From Rebecca billardiae RCC1528 (lineage: Eukaryota; Haptophyta), in contig OZ251224.1 of the NCBI GenBank assembly GCA_965240325.2, positions 3,100,001 through 3,164,000 of the forward strand: DNA of 64,000 nucleotides. Direction: 5' to 3'. The notes beneath the pieces were generated by a model that saw only the letters and a list, made by a program, of their open reading frames with translations, was not told the DNA's origin and searched no databases. Within the stretch, counting starts at the first letter, position 1; each line of letters opens with the position of its first letter. This document shows positions 50,500 to 60,184 of the stretch, one piece after another. The translations under genes were made by a program, and so were the position numbers.

Positions 50500-52074
50500 T
50501 TACGCGCGCGACTTGGCGGCGGGCGTCTCGTCGGGCTGCTCCTCCTCCAGCGAGAAGTCGGTCTGCGGGAGGAACATCGAGCCGAACACCGGGTAGTGGA
50601 CGAGCGGGATGAGCAGCGCGGTGGCGATGACGCAGAAGCCGTGGATGAGGAACGGCGTGCGCGGGTCATCCGCGTTCGCGTACGCGCGGTAGATGAAGCC
50701 CCACATCACCGCGCCAAAGTTGCCGCCCGCGCCGACGATGCCCGAGACCGGGCCGAGCGCCTTGAGGTGCTTGCCCACGTACGGCACGACCGCGTACTGC
50801 GCGCCCTCCGCCATCTGCACGAAGGTGGAGAAGCCGATCAGGAGCACGATGGCGAGCGGGAAGAGCGTCGACGGCACACGCGAGAACGCGACGAGCATCA
50901 CGCCGCACATCCCCTGCACGAAGAAGAAGACCCAGTGCCGGCCGCGGTGCGAGAACTTCTTGTTGGCGAGGTCGGACGCGATGCCGCCCATCGAGCGCGC
51001 AAACAGGTTCATCAGGCCGAACAGCGACGCGGCGAGGCCGGCGAGCTGCAGCGAGAGGCCAAAGTACTCGAAGAAGTACAGCGCGAGCACGTTGTTCATC
51101 GTGAGCTCCGTGCCGAAGCAGCCGCCGTACACGATGAAGAGGACCCACACGCGCGGGTCCTTGGCGCCCTCGAGGAACACCTTGGCGCCGTTCTGCTTCT
51201 TGCGCTCGCCCGACGCGTACAGCTCCTTGAAGGTGCCCTCCGGCACGTCGTCCGAGGTGAAGTACAGCGCGATGCCGACGAGGAAGAGCATGACCGCCGG
51301 CACGAGCACCGCGAGACGCCAAGCCAGGTCGTACCCGAACGAGAGGAACCACGAGAAGACGAACGGCATGAACACCTGCGTGAAGCCGCCGCCCAGGTTG
51401 CCCCAGCCCGCCGACGTGGCGTTGGCCGTGCCGACGACGTTCTTCGAGAACATGACCGACGTCCAGAACTGCGTGATCACGAACGTCGCGCCCATGCCGC
51501 CGATGAAGAAGCGGCTCGTGATGATGCCCACCGGCGTGGTCGAGAGCGCCGAGCCGGCGAGCGGGATCGAGAAGACCATCACCATGAAGGCCTGCGAGAA
51601 GCGCGGGCCGTACGTCTCCGCCCACGCGCCGACGAGGAAGCGCATCGCAATCGTGCCCGCGATCGAGACGATGATCGAGTTGCCGATCTCCGTGCGGCAC
51701 GACGGGCCGCACACGCACTCGCGCGGCGAGTTGAGCGTCTCCCAGCCGCCGTTCGAGCACAGGCCGACCGACACGCGCCAGACGGCCGTGAGGGGCGCGA
51801 GGGCGAACCAGCCCGTGAAGGCGAGGAAGAAGGAGAGCCACGCGAAGTGGACTGCGCACACATCGGGACGGAGCCAGCGGCCGCGCACGGGCGTGAGCGC
51901 GCGGGCGGCGCGCGCCGCGCGCCGCGCGTGCGCGCTGGCGTGGGCGCGCGCAGACGCGCGGGCGGGCGCAGAGCGCGCACAGGCACGCATGTGCGGCCTC
52001 CGGAACGACCAGAGCTTGATCGTCGTGGCCTTCGACTCGGAGTCGACGGGGAGTTCGAACTTGGACTCCGACAT
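50500..52074 (-). CDS. NRT2: High-affinity nitrate transporter NRT2, copy 1
   Basis: Two exons, 52074-51987 and 51851-50500, encode 479 residues. The 135-bp intron (51852-51986, GTGCCTG..GCGCAG) is a multiple of three with no stop, so unspliced RNA would also read through, inserting 45 Arg/Ala-rich residues. Splicing restores the family sequence RRPHM-LHFAWLSFFLAFTGW. The nitrate/nitrite porter signature NATSAGWGNLGGGFTQ is clear, as are VGAWAETYGPR in the loop after helix 2 and the long cytosolic loop with the ASGERKKQNG segment. NRT2 proteins import nitrate with protons or sodium at the plasma membrane. The length fits algal NRT2 (480-550). Confidence 0.92.
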   Translation of the reverse strand: MSESKFELPVDSESKATTIKLWSFRRPHMRACARSAPARASARAHASAHARRAARAARALTPVRGRWLRPDVCAVHFAWLSFFLAFTGWFALAPLTAVWRVSVGLCSNGGWETLNSPRECVCGPSCRTEIGNSIIVSIAGTIAMRFLVGAWAETYGPRFSQAFMVMVFSIPLAGSALSTTPVGIITSRFFIGGMGATFVITQFWTSVMFSKNVVGTANATSAGWGNLGGGFTQVFMPFVFSWFLSFGYDLAWRLAVLVPAVMLFLVGIALYFTSDDVPEGTFKELYASGERKKQNGAKVFLEGAKDPRVWVLFIVYGGCFGTELTMNNVLALYFFEYFGLSLQLAGLAASLFGLMNLFARSMGGIASDLANKKFSHRGRHWVFFFVQGMCGVMLVAFSRVPSTLFPLAIVLLIGFSTFVQMAEGAQYAVVPYVGKHLKALGPVSGIVGAGGNFGAVMWGFIYRAYANADDPRTPFLIHGFCVIATALLIPLVHYPVFGSMFLPQTDFSLEEEQPDETPAAKSRA

Positions 52075-52692
52075 GATGACGGTTCCCTCGGACGGTCGCG
52101 GCGACGGGGCAAAGGCGAAAGCTGGCGAAGCTAGGAGATGCGCAGCGAAGTAGCGAACAGGTTCGGTCTCGTCTTTCGAATAAGGAAAATTGGTCGCTTT
52201 GAGTCTTCTAGTCCTCATGTTTCGGCAGTCCGGCAACTTCGCATCTCCTTCATCAAAGATCAGTAAGATGCGTGTCGTCTGGGACTACGGCCCTTGCTTG
52301 GACATATACCCGTACGTATACGAATCTTCAAGATGTAAGCCATGGAAAATGTGGTGTGTCTCTCATACTGTATCATTAATCAGCTATCCATCAGAGACGA
52401 CGAGTAATTGACGTCGCTCGTTGACTAGCCCGCACCAACTCGCAACGGACATCACAACCTTGATGTAACGGTTGGTAACCTTCTCGGCGGCAAGTGTCCT
52501 GTCAACAGCGAATCTACCGCTTTCATCCTTCTTTTTTAGTAGCATTCTGAGAGATTTGCTCTTCCTTCCTTTCGTCTAGGACAAAGAAATTTTAGCGATC
52601 GAACGAAACGACTCGGCCACCGGTTGACATCAATCGTCTGCCGTGAATCTCGCCTTGCCCCGTCGCCGCGACCGTCCGAGGGAACCGTCATC
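52075..52692. promoter_or_regulatory. Divergent intergenic region between the two NRT2 copies
   Basis: About 618 bp between the start codons. Only the 30-40 bp nearest each ATG are shared. The centre (52113-52660) is unique and of lower GC. It must contain both promoters. I see GATA-type words, but nothing I can call as a nitrogen-responsive site. Confidence 0.5.
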
Positions 52693-54267
52693 ATGTCGGA
52701 GTCCAAGTTCGAACTCCCCGTCGACTCCGAGTCGAAGGCCACGACGATCAAGCTCTGGTCGTTCCGGAGGCCGCACATGCGTGCCTGTGCGCGCTCTGCG
52801 CCCGCCCGCGCGTCTGCGCGCGCCCACGCCAGCGCGCGCGCGCGGCGCGCGGCGCGCGCCGCCCGCGCGCTCACGCCCGTGCGCGGCCGCTGGCTCCGTC
52901 CCGATGTGTGCGCAGTCCACTTCGCGTGGCTCTCCTTCTTCCTCGCCTTCACGGGCTGGTTCGCCCTCGCGCCCCTCACGGCCGTCTGGCGCGTGTCGGT
53001 CGGCCTGTGCTCGAACGGCGGCTGGGAGACGCTCAACTCGCCGCGCGAGTGCGTGTGCGGCCCGTCGTGCCGCACGGAGATCGGCAACTCGATCATCGTC
53101 TCGATCGCGGGCACGATCGCGATGCGCTTCCTCGTCGGCGCGTGGGCGGAGACGTACGGCCCGCGCTTCTCGCAGGCCTTCATGGTGATGGTCTTCTCGA
53201 TCCCGCTCGCCGGCTCGGCGCTCTCGACCACGCCGGTGGGCATCATCACGAGCCGCTTCTTCATCGGCGGCATGGGCGCGACGTTCGTGATCACGCAGTT
53301 CTGGACGTCGGTCATGTTCTCGAAGAACGTCGTCGGCACGGCCAACGCCACGTCGGCGGGCTGGGGCAACCTGGGCGGCGGCTTCACGCAGGTGTTCATG
53401 CCGTTCGTCTTCTCGTGGTTCCTCTCGTTCGGGTACGACCTGGCTTGGCGTCTCGCGGTGCTCGTGCCGGCGGTCATGCTCTTCCTCGTCGGCATCGCGC
53501 TGTACTTCACCTCGGACGACGTGCCGGAGGGCACCTTCAAGGAGCTGTACGCGTCGGGCGAGCGCAAGAAGCAGAACGGCGCCAAGGTGTTCCTCGAGGG
53601 CGCCAAGGACCCGCGCGTGTGGGTCCTCTTCATCGTGTACGGCGGCTGCTTCGGCACGGAGCTCACGATGAACAACGTGCTCGCGCTGTACTTCTTCGAG
53701 TACTTTGGCCTCTCGCTGCAGCTCGCCGGCCTCGCCGCGTCGCTGTTCGGCCTGATGAACCTGTTTGCGCGCTCGATGGGCGGCATCGCGTCCGACCTCG
53801 CCAACAAGAAGTTCTCGCACCGCGGCCGGCACTGGGTCTTCTTCTTCGTGCAGGGGATGTGCGGCGTGATGCTCGTCGCGTTCTCGCGTGTGCCGTCGAC
53901 GCTCTTCCCGCTCGCCATCGTGCTCCTGATCGGCTTCTCCACCTTCGTGCAGATGGCGGAGGGCGCGCAGTACGCGGTCGTGCCGTACGTGGGCAAGCAC
54001 CTCAAGGCGCTCGGCCCGGTCTCGGGCATCGTCGGCGCGGGCGGCAACTTTGGCGCGGTGATGTGGGGCTTCATCTACCGCGCGTACGCGAACGCGGATG
54101 ACCCGCGCACGCCGTTCCTCATCCACGGCTTCTGCGTCATCGCCACCGCGCTGCTCATCCCGCTCGTCCACTACCCGGTGTTCGGCTCGATGTTCCTCCC
54201 GCAGACCGACTTCTCGCTGGAGGAGGAGCAGCCCGACGAGACGCCCGCCGCCAAGTCGCGCGCGTAA
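52693..54267 (+). CDS. NRT2: High-affinity nitrate transporter NRT2, copy 2
   Basis: Exons 52693-52780 and 52916-54267 encode a 479-residue protein identical to copy 1 at the amino-acid level after splicing. The intron (52781-52915) has one substitution relative to copy 1, and one synonymous change lies near base 53119. Same motifs and expected function as copy 1. The near-perfect identity means a very recent duplication or ongoing gene conversion. Different upstream sequence in the spacer could give the copies different regulation. Confidence 0.92.
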   Translation: MSESKFELPVDSESKATTIKLWSFRRPHMRACARSAPARASARAHASARARRAARAARALTPVRGRWLRPDVCAVHFAWLSFFLAFTGWFALAPLTAVWRVSVGLCSNGGWETLNSPRECVCGPSCRTEIGNSIIVSIAGTIAMRFLVGAWAETYGPRFSQAFMVMVFSIPLAGSALSTTPVGIITSRFFIGGMGATFVITQFWTSVMFSKNVVGTANATSAGWGNLGGGFTQVFMPFVFSWFLSFGYDLAWRLAVLVPAVMLFLVGIALYFTSDDVPEGTFKELYASGERKKQNGAKVFLEGAKDPRVWVLFIVYGGCFGTELTMNNVLALYFFEYFGLSLQLAGLAASLFGLMNLFARSMGGIASDLANKKFSHRGRHWVFFFVQGMCGVMLVAFSRVPSTLFPLAIVLLIGFSTFVQMAEGAQYAVVPYVGKHLKALGPVSGIVGAGGNFGAVMWGFIYRAYANADDPRTPFLIHGFCVIATALLIPLVHYPVFGSMFLPQTDFSLEEEQPDETPAAKSRA

Positions 54268-54682
54268 ATGTCAGTATGCGCGTCACGTCATCAGGACGCG
54301 CGAGCACATCACGCATGCATGTGTATTGTAGCGCGCGCTCGGTTGCCTCCGTGTCTTTATTGGCGACTTTGGATCAGGATTGCGCAGCGCGCAGGCCTTT
54401 GTTTGAAATTGAAATCTATCTCTGACTCTGAGTATCTGGCATCGGCATCGATCGGCGGATCGCTGACGGCACGCTCACGCTGCCACCGACGCGGCACACT
54501 CGCCACTGCCATGGCTTATGTATACATGCTATAACATTTTGCCGCCTGATGACTGTCTGTGAGTCCGACTGACGGTCCGATCGTTCGGTCACCGCGTAGT
54601 CTGATACTCTGATTGATAGTGTGGCGGCGTCAGCACCGCGACGCCGCGCCCGAAGCTGTTGAATAACGTGCATGTCAGCATG

Positions 54683-54685
<3 letters not shown>

Positions 54686-54731
<46 letters not shown>
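54686..54731. repeat. (TA)n microsatellite
   Basis: About 23 uninterrupted TA dinucleotides in otherwise GC-rich DNA, downstream of NRT2 copy 2. Confidence 0.95.
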
Positions 54732-54733
<2 letters not shown>

Positions 54734-55429
54734 CGTGGTGCTGATTCGTGATTTCGTCCAGCGTGAGCGGCAGCGGCGTGGCCGTGCGGCCGACCGTTGA
54801 TGACTGCAACGCGGCGTTACCGAGCAGTGAACGCGTGTCGCTTTTCAGCAGTTGCCACCACGGAGCGCTTCATAGCCAGGGCCAGTGGCCCAGAACCCGG
54901 CCCAGCAGCTACTGGGCTCGCTGACAGTCCCCTCCGACTCTCCGAGTCCGTCCCATTCCCCGCACAGGGACTCGGCTAGTGGCTGGCCCTCTGCCCACAT
55001 TGCCATTGGCCGCACCCTGGTAGGGGTGCCCCTTCTGCCGTCACTCGGCTCACACTCGATGAGCTCGAATTCCATGAGGCAGTGCACTGCTTGTACGTAC
55101 CCGGGACCACCCCACAGTGTTGGGCTTGTATGATGCTGTTGGCCGAATGGCATACCCCCGCCCCCTCGGCCTCTGGACTCGGCGGGCTGTCCACAGTGGC
55201 CCAGTGGTGACCTGTGGTGTCAGGGCACTACTCACTAGGTGTCTCGGTCAGTGGTTTGAGGTTGGGTGGGGTTGTGGTTGGTTGGGGGCTGGCCAGGGTA
55301 GGGCTGGAGGCATCGGCCGCCAGTCTGATCACCCGGAGCCCGTATCGTTGTAAAGGGGAATTTTAAAATGAGCCTACTACGGGTAGCACTGTCGCAGCCT
55401 GCCTTTGAAGCTGTCACTTGTCAGCTGTG

Positions 55430-55845
55430 TCCGTCTCTTATTCTTGAGTAAATTACTGTACAGTTTACTAAGAATAAGAGACGCACACAGCTACAGTTTA
55501 CTCAAGAATAAGAGACGCACACAGCTCATGCAGGCGCGATTGACGCCCGCCTTGAACTGTCAGTGTCACCGCCCATGAAGGCATGAACGGCAGCCGTCGC
55601 AGATCGGGCCGATGGTAATTTCGCGCCGTGGAAGATTCTGTTCAGCCGTCCGCCTGCGAGGCCTGGATCAGGGCTCGGCGGCGGTCTCGCGGCGCGCCAG
55701 CGCCCGTCGTCCTCGCCCCACCGTCGTCCGAACTCTCCGACTGGGCGCCGATGCGACAGCGCGCCGACAGGATGAGGATGTAGTATGGAATGTGGAGCCC
55801 CACTGTCGGTTGGGGGAGGTGTAGCTACCATATCAAGCATTCAAG
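55430..55845 (-). mobile_element. Dispersed repeat element, copy B, with palindromic end
   Basis: Reverse complement of the element at 37699-38023. At its left end the motif CGTCTCTTATTCTTGAGTAAA is followed by an inverted copy and then another, so GAATAAGAGACG and its complement occur three times between 55433 and 55520. They form a palindrome centred near 55459. Small indels against copy A lie in the central part. It carries no coding capacity. Confidence 0.7.
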
Positions 55846-57364
55846 CGGCAGCCACTGGGCGCAGGAATTTCGGGTGGCGATTTTCTTTTCCGAATATGTT
55901 GGTGATGCCGTCAGAGCACCACCAACCTCTGCCGCTGGCGGCTGCGCTGACAGCGCGCTGGGCGGCGCCGGGGGGCGATACGGGCGCCGACTGCGCGCAC
56001 TCCTGCGGTAGTTGCGTGCCCGCGAAGGCGGTGCGCATGGTTTGAGCGCGGCTGAAGAGCAGCCATTTGCGTCGTTCCGCCGCTCGCCGTTCGGAGTCAC
56101 TGCATCCGCCGCGCCTCAGGCCATCGCGTGCGCGGCACCAACAAGGAAGTCGTGTGCATTCCTCGGCTGACTGCACGCGTGCTGCGAGCAGCGGCGTCGG
56201 CGTCCGGCACTTGGTTGCACTGGGCAATATCCAGGTAGTTCATGCACGCGTCATCGCTCGTCACAGAGTACGCTGCCTGGCATGCGCATCTGCACGGGTC
56301 ACACAGCCGTCATAAGGCATGATCGAGCATCACGCAGCGGTTGGCATCGACCTACGGCGAGGGTCGTGTGAGCATGAAAAGCACTGACATGCGCCCTTCT
56401 GGATAGTGATGTGGTGAGCACATTCCCGCGTGAAAGGAGCGCGCGCCATTCAGGCACCGGACGCGGCGTCGGGGCTGGATGCTCACGTCTTGGGCAGGCT
56501 GATGCTGCCTTCCGGCTGCACGGGTGCGTCCATCAAGGCTGACCGTGTGTGCGCGATGCGCACCGTGAAGTTCGACAGGAACGTCCAGGCGTGAGCTACT
56601 GCTTGACAAGGTAGTACACACATTCATACACGCGCCGTGTCATCCGAGGAGGCACATACACGCAGGCCATGGGCCTCGTTCAGGAATGTTTTGCATTGCA
56701 CGCATGTATGTTCGTACTACCTCGGGCCAAGATTGACGTCGGAGCACACGTCAGGGAGGTCAGTGCCGAGGCAGAGCGGGACAACAGCCACGTGTGCGGC
56801 GACTCCGTGCGAGCGCACATGCTGCGCGTCGCCGCAGATCAGCATGGCGTGCGCTGCAACGTCGTCGTCGGGCCAGAGCCTTGTTTGTTCGACCAATCGA
56901 ATCGTATGATGCAATCAGCACACCTGAACGCAGCTGTTCGGACCCGCGCTCATGCGCGGCGGCGCAAGGCAGCGCAGTGCGTACAGTGTAGTTTCTCGCC
57001 ACGCGGAAGCGCATGCTCCGTGTTTGTCTCGCCTCGCATGGCGCACGCGGGCGAGGCTGGCCGTGTGGCGGTGTGCACAGACATGCTGGCCCGAGGCAAG
57101 TACAGCCGAATGCGAAGCGCGGGCGAAGCGGCGAATGGCACTTCAACACGACTGCCCAGCCTAGCTCGCCGGCTCTGCGCTCGCGGGATCGTCCACACGC
57201 ACGGGAGCGCGGCGCCGTCGCCCGCTCGCCCGAGACGCGCGCGGCCGCCGCGAAGCGCGCGGCGGAATAAATGCAAGGCAGAAATAAAAAGCGTGCCGAT
57301 TTTCTCCGACCCTGGGTGCCGTGTGCATCCCCAGTGGACAGTACCGTGATTCTGATCGGCAGCA

Positions 57365-58885
57365 ATGGCGGCCGCCGCCATCGTCGTCCTGGCCTCGTGC
57401 TGTGGAGCGGCCAGCGATGCGAATCGCTCGAGGCCCCTCTGGGCTACCCTGCACATCGGGCCGATGAAGACGGGCTCGACGGCAATTCAGCTTCACGTCG
57501 TCGCCCGCAGTGCGGAAGGCCCGTTCCAACAGCTGCTCGTGAAGCAGGACAGCGTGGACGTGCCCTTCACCCCCGTCGTGGGCACTGGGAGGAAAACTCC
57601 GAGCTCAATGAAGAAGGGGTATACCGCTGGGCACCACACGAATCAGCAGGCAGGCATCGCGGGGTCGGCATCAGGAGGCGCGACACGAGCCGACAGGCGG
57701 CGAGAATGGAGCAACTTCCTCAGCCAGCTCAGTGATGCGGCGGCCCATCGACGCAACGTGCTGATCTCGAGCGAGTTCTTCTCGCTCGAAAGTGTGCGTG
57801 GCGAGCTGGTACTCGCAGCCCTACGCCCCTCGTATAATGTGCGCATCGTCGTTGTCTACCGCCGCTTCTTCGAGTGGATCACATCCTACTACAACGAGCG
57901 GTACAAGGTCGATCACCGCGGCACGCACCCGCAGCCGTCGCTCAGGCTGTGTGCGGCCGGGCTGCACCTCACGCTGCGCGAGTTCCTCAGGGAGTGGAGC
58001 CTGCACCCTGATGCCCACGGTCTCTCCCCCTTCGGCGCGTACGTCCACTGGGCACACGTGCTGCGCCGCAATGACGCGGGCAGCGGCAGTACGGCCCGGA
58101 TCAGCGTGCTCAACATGCACGACGATGCGCGCGGGCCCCTGCTCACGCGCTTCATTTGCGAGCACACGGGTGCGACGCGCACGTGCGACTGGCTCAGAGG
58201 GACGCGCCCGGGCCAGCGACTTGCGGCCAAGACCCGCCCGAACGGAGGCCTGCCGTTTACGCTGACGGCGCTTGCCGATATCGTGGTGGGCAGGGCCAAG
58301 CGCGGGCTCATCGCAGCGGATGACTCGCGCTGGGACAAGCCCTTGAGCGTGGCGGTGCATGCGGCGGAGGCTTGGTACAAACGCGCAGGGGTGAAGCCGC
58401 CGCACGCGTGCATTCCCACGGCCGAGCTCAGATGGGTGTGGCGGCGCTCGATGTCAGACGAGGCGTTCCTCCTGCCTGATTGGCACGATGTGCGCAGGTT
58501 GAGTACGGCATTCGAGGCGAAGCTGCCTGGGGCGCGGCACGGCAACTCAACGCATTTCTGCTACGGTGACGCCGATGCGACATTCGGCACAGTCGACGCT
58601 GGTGCAGCCGATGGCAGCAAGCTGTATCGCGATGGTCATGGTGAGGCTGGAGGCGCCAGTGGACGTCGCGATCATCATCACATTGGCGACGCGCCTGGGG
58701 ACGCGGTCCTCGACTTGAATCATATGGACGCGCTGTGGATGAAGTCAATACTCATCCATGAACACAGCAGCATCCCAGGGGCGGACCAGAAATGGATCAA
58801 TGCGAATGGTACTAGCATTATTGCCGACGCTCCTGATGGCCTCTTTGCCGACGCTACTCATGGCCCGCTCCTTGGTTGGCTTTGA
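57365..58885 (+). CDS. Secreted or lumenal sulfotransferase-like protein
   Basis: Single exon, 506 residues. A signal peptide is likely (MAAAAIVVLASCCGAA). The PAPS-binding 5' loop is LHIGPMKTGSTAIQ (about 29-42) and the 3' motif region is RIVVVYRRFFEWITSYYNE (about 159-177), both typical of algal P-loop sulfotransferases. PAPS is the expected sulfate donor and a cell-surface or secreted glycan the likely acceptor. The last about 100 residues (Asp/His-rich) are low complexity. Upstream at 57267-57290 there is AATAAATG..AATAAAA sequence that could be a promoter element. The next gene (60185) and the gene at 47283 are in the same broad enzyme superfamily but not closely similar. Confidence 0.78.
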   Translation: MAAAAIVVLASCCGAASDANRSRPLWATLHIGPMKTGSTAIQLHVVARSAEGPFQQLLVKQDSVDVPFTPVVGTGRKTPSSMKKGYTAGHHTNQQAGIAGSASGGATRADRRREWSNFLSQLSDAAAHRRNVLISSEFFSLESVRGELVLAALRPSYNVRIVVVYRRFFEWITSYYNERYKVDHRGTHPQPSLRLCAAGLHLTLREFLREWSLHPDAHGLSPFGAYVHWAHVLRRNDAGSGSTARISVLNMHDDARGPLLTRFICEHTGATRTCDWLRGTRPGQRLAAKTRPNGGLPFTLTALADIVVGRAKRGLIAADDSRWDKPLSVAVHAAEAWYKRAGVKPPHACIPTAELRWVWRRSMSDEAFLLPDWHDVRRLSTAFEAKLPGARHGNSTHFCYGDADATFGTVDAGAADGSKLYRDGHGEAGGASGRRDHHHIGDAPGDAVLDLNHMDALWMKSILIHEHSSIPGADQKWINANGTSIIADAPDGLFADATHGPLLGWL

Positions 58886-59095
58886 TGACCAATTTGCTAC
58901 TGATCCGCCGATGATCAATATCGATGATGATTGACCGGACAATGATTGAGCGCGCAGCCATTATTTCCACTGCTGTCATGTGTCGTGCTGACTACCAATT
59001 ACCGCCTTCCGCCGCATCATCGTCTCAGCCGAAGTTCGTCTCGCGTCATAGAAGTCACAGAGATCATCATCAATTATATTAAGGCGCGCTGCTAT

Positions 59096-59338
<243 letters not shown>

Positions 59339-59356
59339 CTAGCTACTGTAGCTAGT

Positions 59357-59535
59357 CAGGGGCGTTCCCCGCACTGGTCATATACGCCAAATCGAACCGT
59401 GTTCCTATTGAAATGGGCTTCCTCTATTTCAAGCGGGTACATTTGATTACGGCCCGCGCCAGTCCGGTAGCAATGCCCCCCCCAGGGGGGGGCATTGCTT
59501 TCGGGAGCGTGTGGCAGGATCCCGGGAACGCCCTT
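59357..59535. mobile_element. MITE-like element with short terminal inverted repeats and central hairpin
   Basis: The left end reads GGGGCGTTCCCCG and the right end CGGGAACGCCCTT, giving a roughly 10-bp terminal inverted repeat (GGGCGTTCCC). Inside, at 59469-59500, a near-perfect 15-bp stem (AGCAATGCCCCCCCC with its complement) flanks a one- or two-base loop. No ORF of note. The right end abuts the start of the 169-bp tandem unit. Confidence 0.5.
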
Positions 59536-59892
59536 GTGTAAACGAGCTGCTCTCACTCAGACTCATGCTCTAGCTAAGAGAGTAAGATCGACTACGGCCA
59601 GCTCTCTACTCTCTCTCTAGCTCTAGCTCCGACGGGCTCAGACGTGAGCCTACGGAGATGGGAGAGCACGTTCACAGAGCTCTCCGGTCTCCCGTCTCCG
59701 CCTGTGTAAACGAGCTGCTCTCACTCAGACTCATGCTCTAGCTAAGAGAGTAAGATCGACTACGGCCAGCTCTCTACTCTCTCTCTAGCTCTGGCTCCGA
59801 CGGGCTCAGACGTGAGACTACGGAGATGGGAGAGGGCAGAGGCGACTCGGAGAGCACGTTCACAGAGCTCTCCCCGGGTCTCCCGTCTCCGC
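59534..59892. repeat. Tandem duplication, about 169-190 bp unit, two copies
   Basis: The sequence TGTGTAAACGAGCTGCTCTC starts at 59535 and again at 59704. Both copies continue through CTAGCTAAGAGAGTAAGATC and the GAGCTCTCC segment. The second copy has a 19-bp insertion (GGCAGAGGCGACTCGGAG-type) near 59836 and a few substitutions. Confidence 0.85.
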
Positions 59893-60184
59893 CTGTCTCA
59901 TCACTACTACTAACTTAGCTTAGAGTCTCTTTCGAAGTGATGAGCTCTCTGATTGACTGATATATAGCTCTCTAGTCGATCTCGAGATCACTCGGCTCGG
60001 CCGGCACTCAGCGGCTCGGCACTCAGACTCTAGCTAGTGGCCGCGTCTCTCTCTCAGAGTCTCTCTCTGGCGTCTGGCTTCGTCTCGTCGTCTCTCTCTC
60101 TCTCTCTCTCTCTCTTACTCTCTCTCTCTCTCTCTCTAGCTACCTGCACGCCACCATCCTGTGTCACGGCGGCGGTCGGCGTCA

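Larger units (their letters stand above)
50390..54391. repeat. Inverted duplication carrying two NRT2 genes
   Basis: The arm at about 50390-52112 is repeated in inverted orientation at about 52661-54391, with a unique spacer of about 550 bp. The copies share about 30 bp upstream of the ATG (from TTGCCCCGTCGCCGCG), the whole gene with its intron, and about 110 bp past the stop. Comparing all reading frames, the two genes differ by only two substitutions (one in the intron, one synonymous). The 3' flanks differ by several small changes and then diverge. Confidence 0.93.
54392..57364. other. Gene-poor region of 3 kb
   Basis: Contains a (TA)n tract (54686-54731), a lower-GC block at about 54790-55430 of mobile-DNA character with a 102-codon minus ORF (54845-55153) that I do not trust, repeat copy B (55430-55845), and 55850-57360, where ORFs are short and overlap on both strands. 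I cannot support a gene there. Confidence 0.5.

Noticed and set aside
50596-54171. Long antisense ORFs (over 500 codons) opposite both NRT2 genes
   Set aside because: Rich in Arg, His and Glu, with no domain. The sense frame matches the NRT2 family and its splice sites; antisense openness reflects GC-rich codon use.
54845-55153. 102-codon minus ORF in a lower-GC block
   Set aside because: Short, with equally long overlapping plus ORFs, and no motif. It may be transposon debris, but I cannot support a gene.
56669-57349. 226-codon plus ORF between the NRT2 and sulfotransferase genes
   Set aside because: Overlapping ORFs of similar length exist on the other strand, with no recognisable domain and mixed codon use; support is insufficient.
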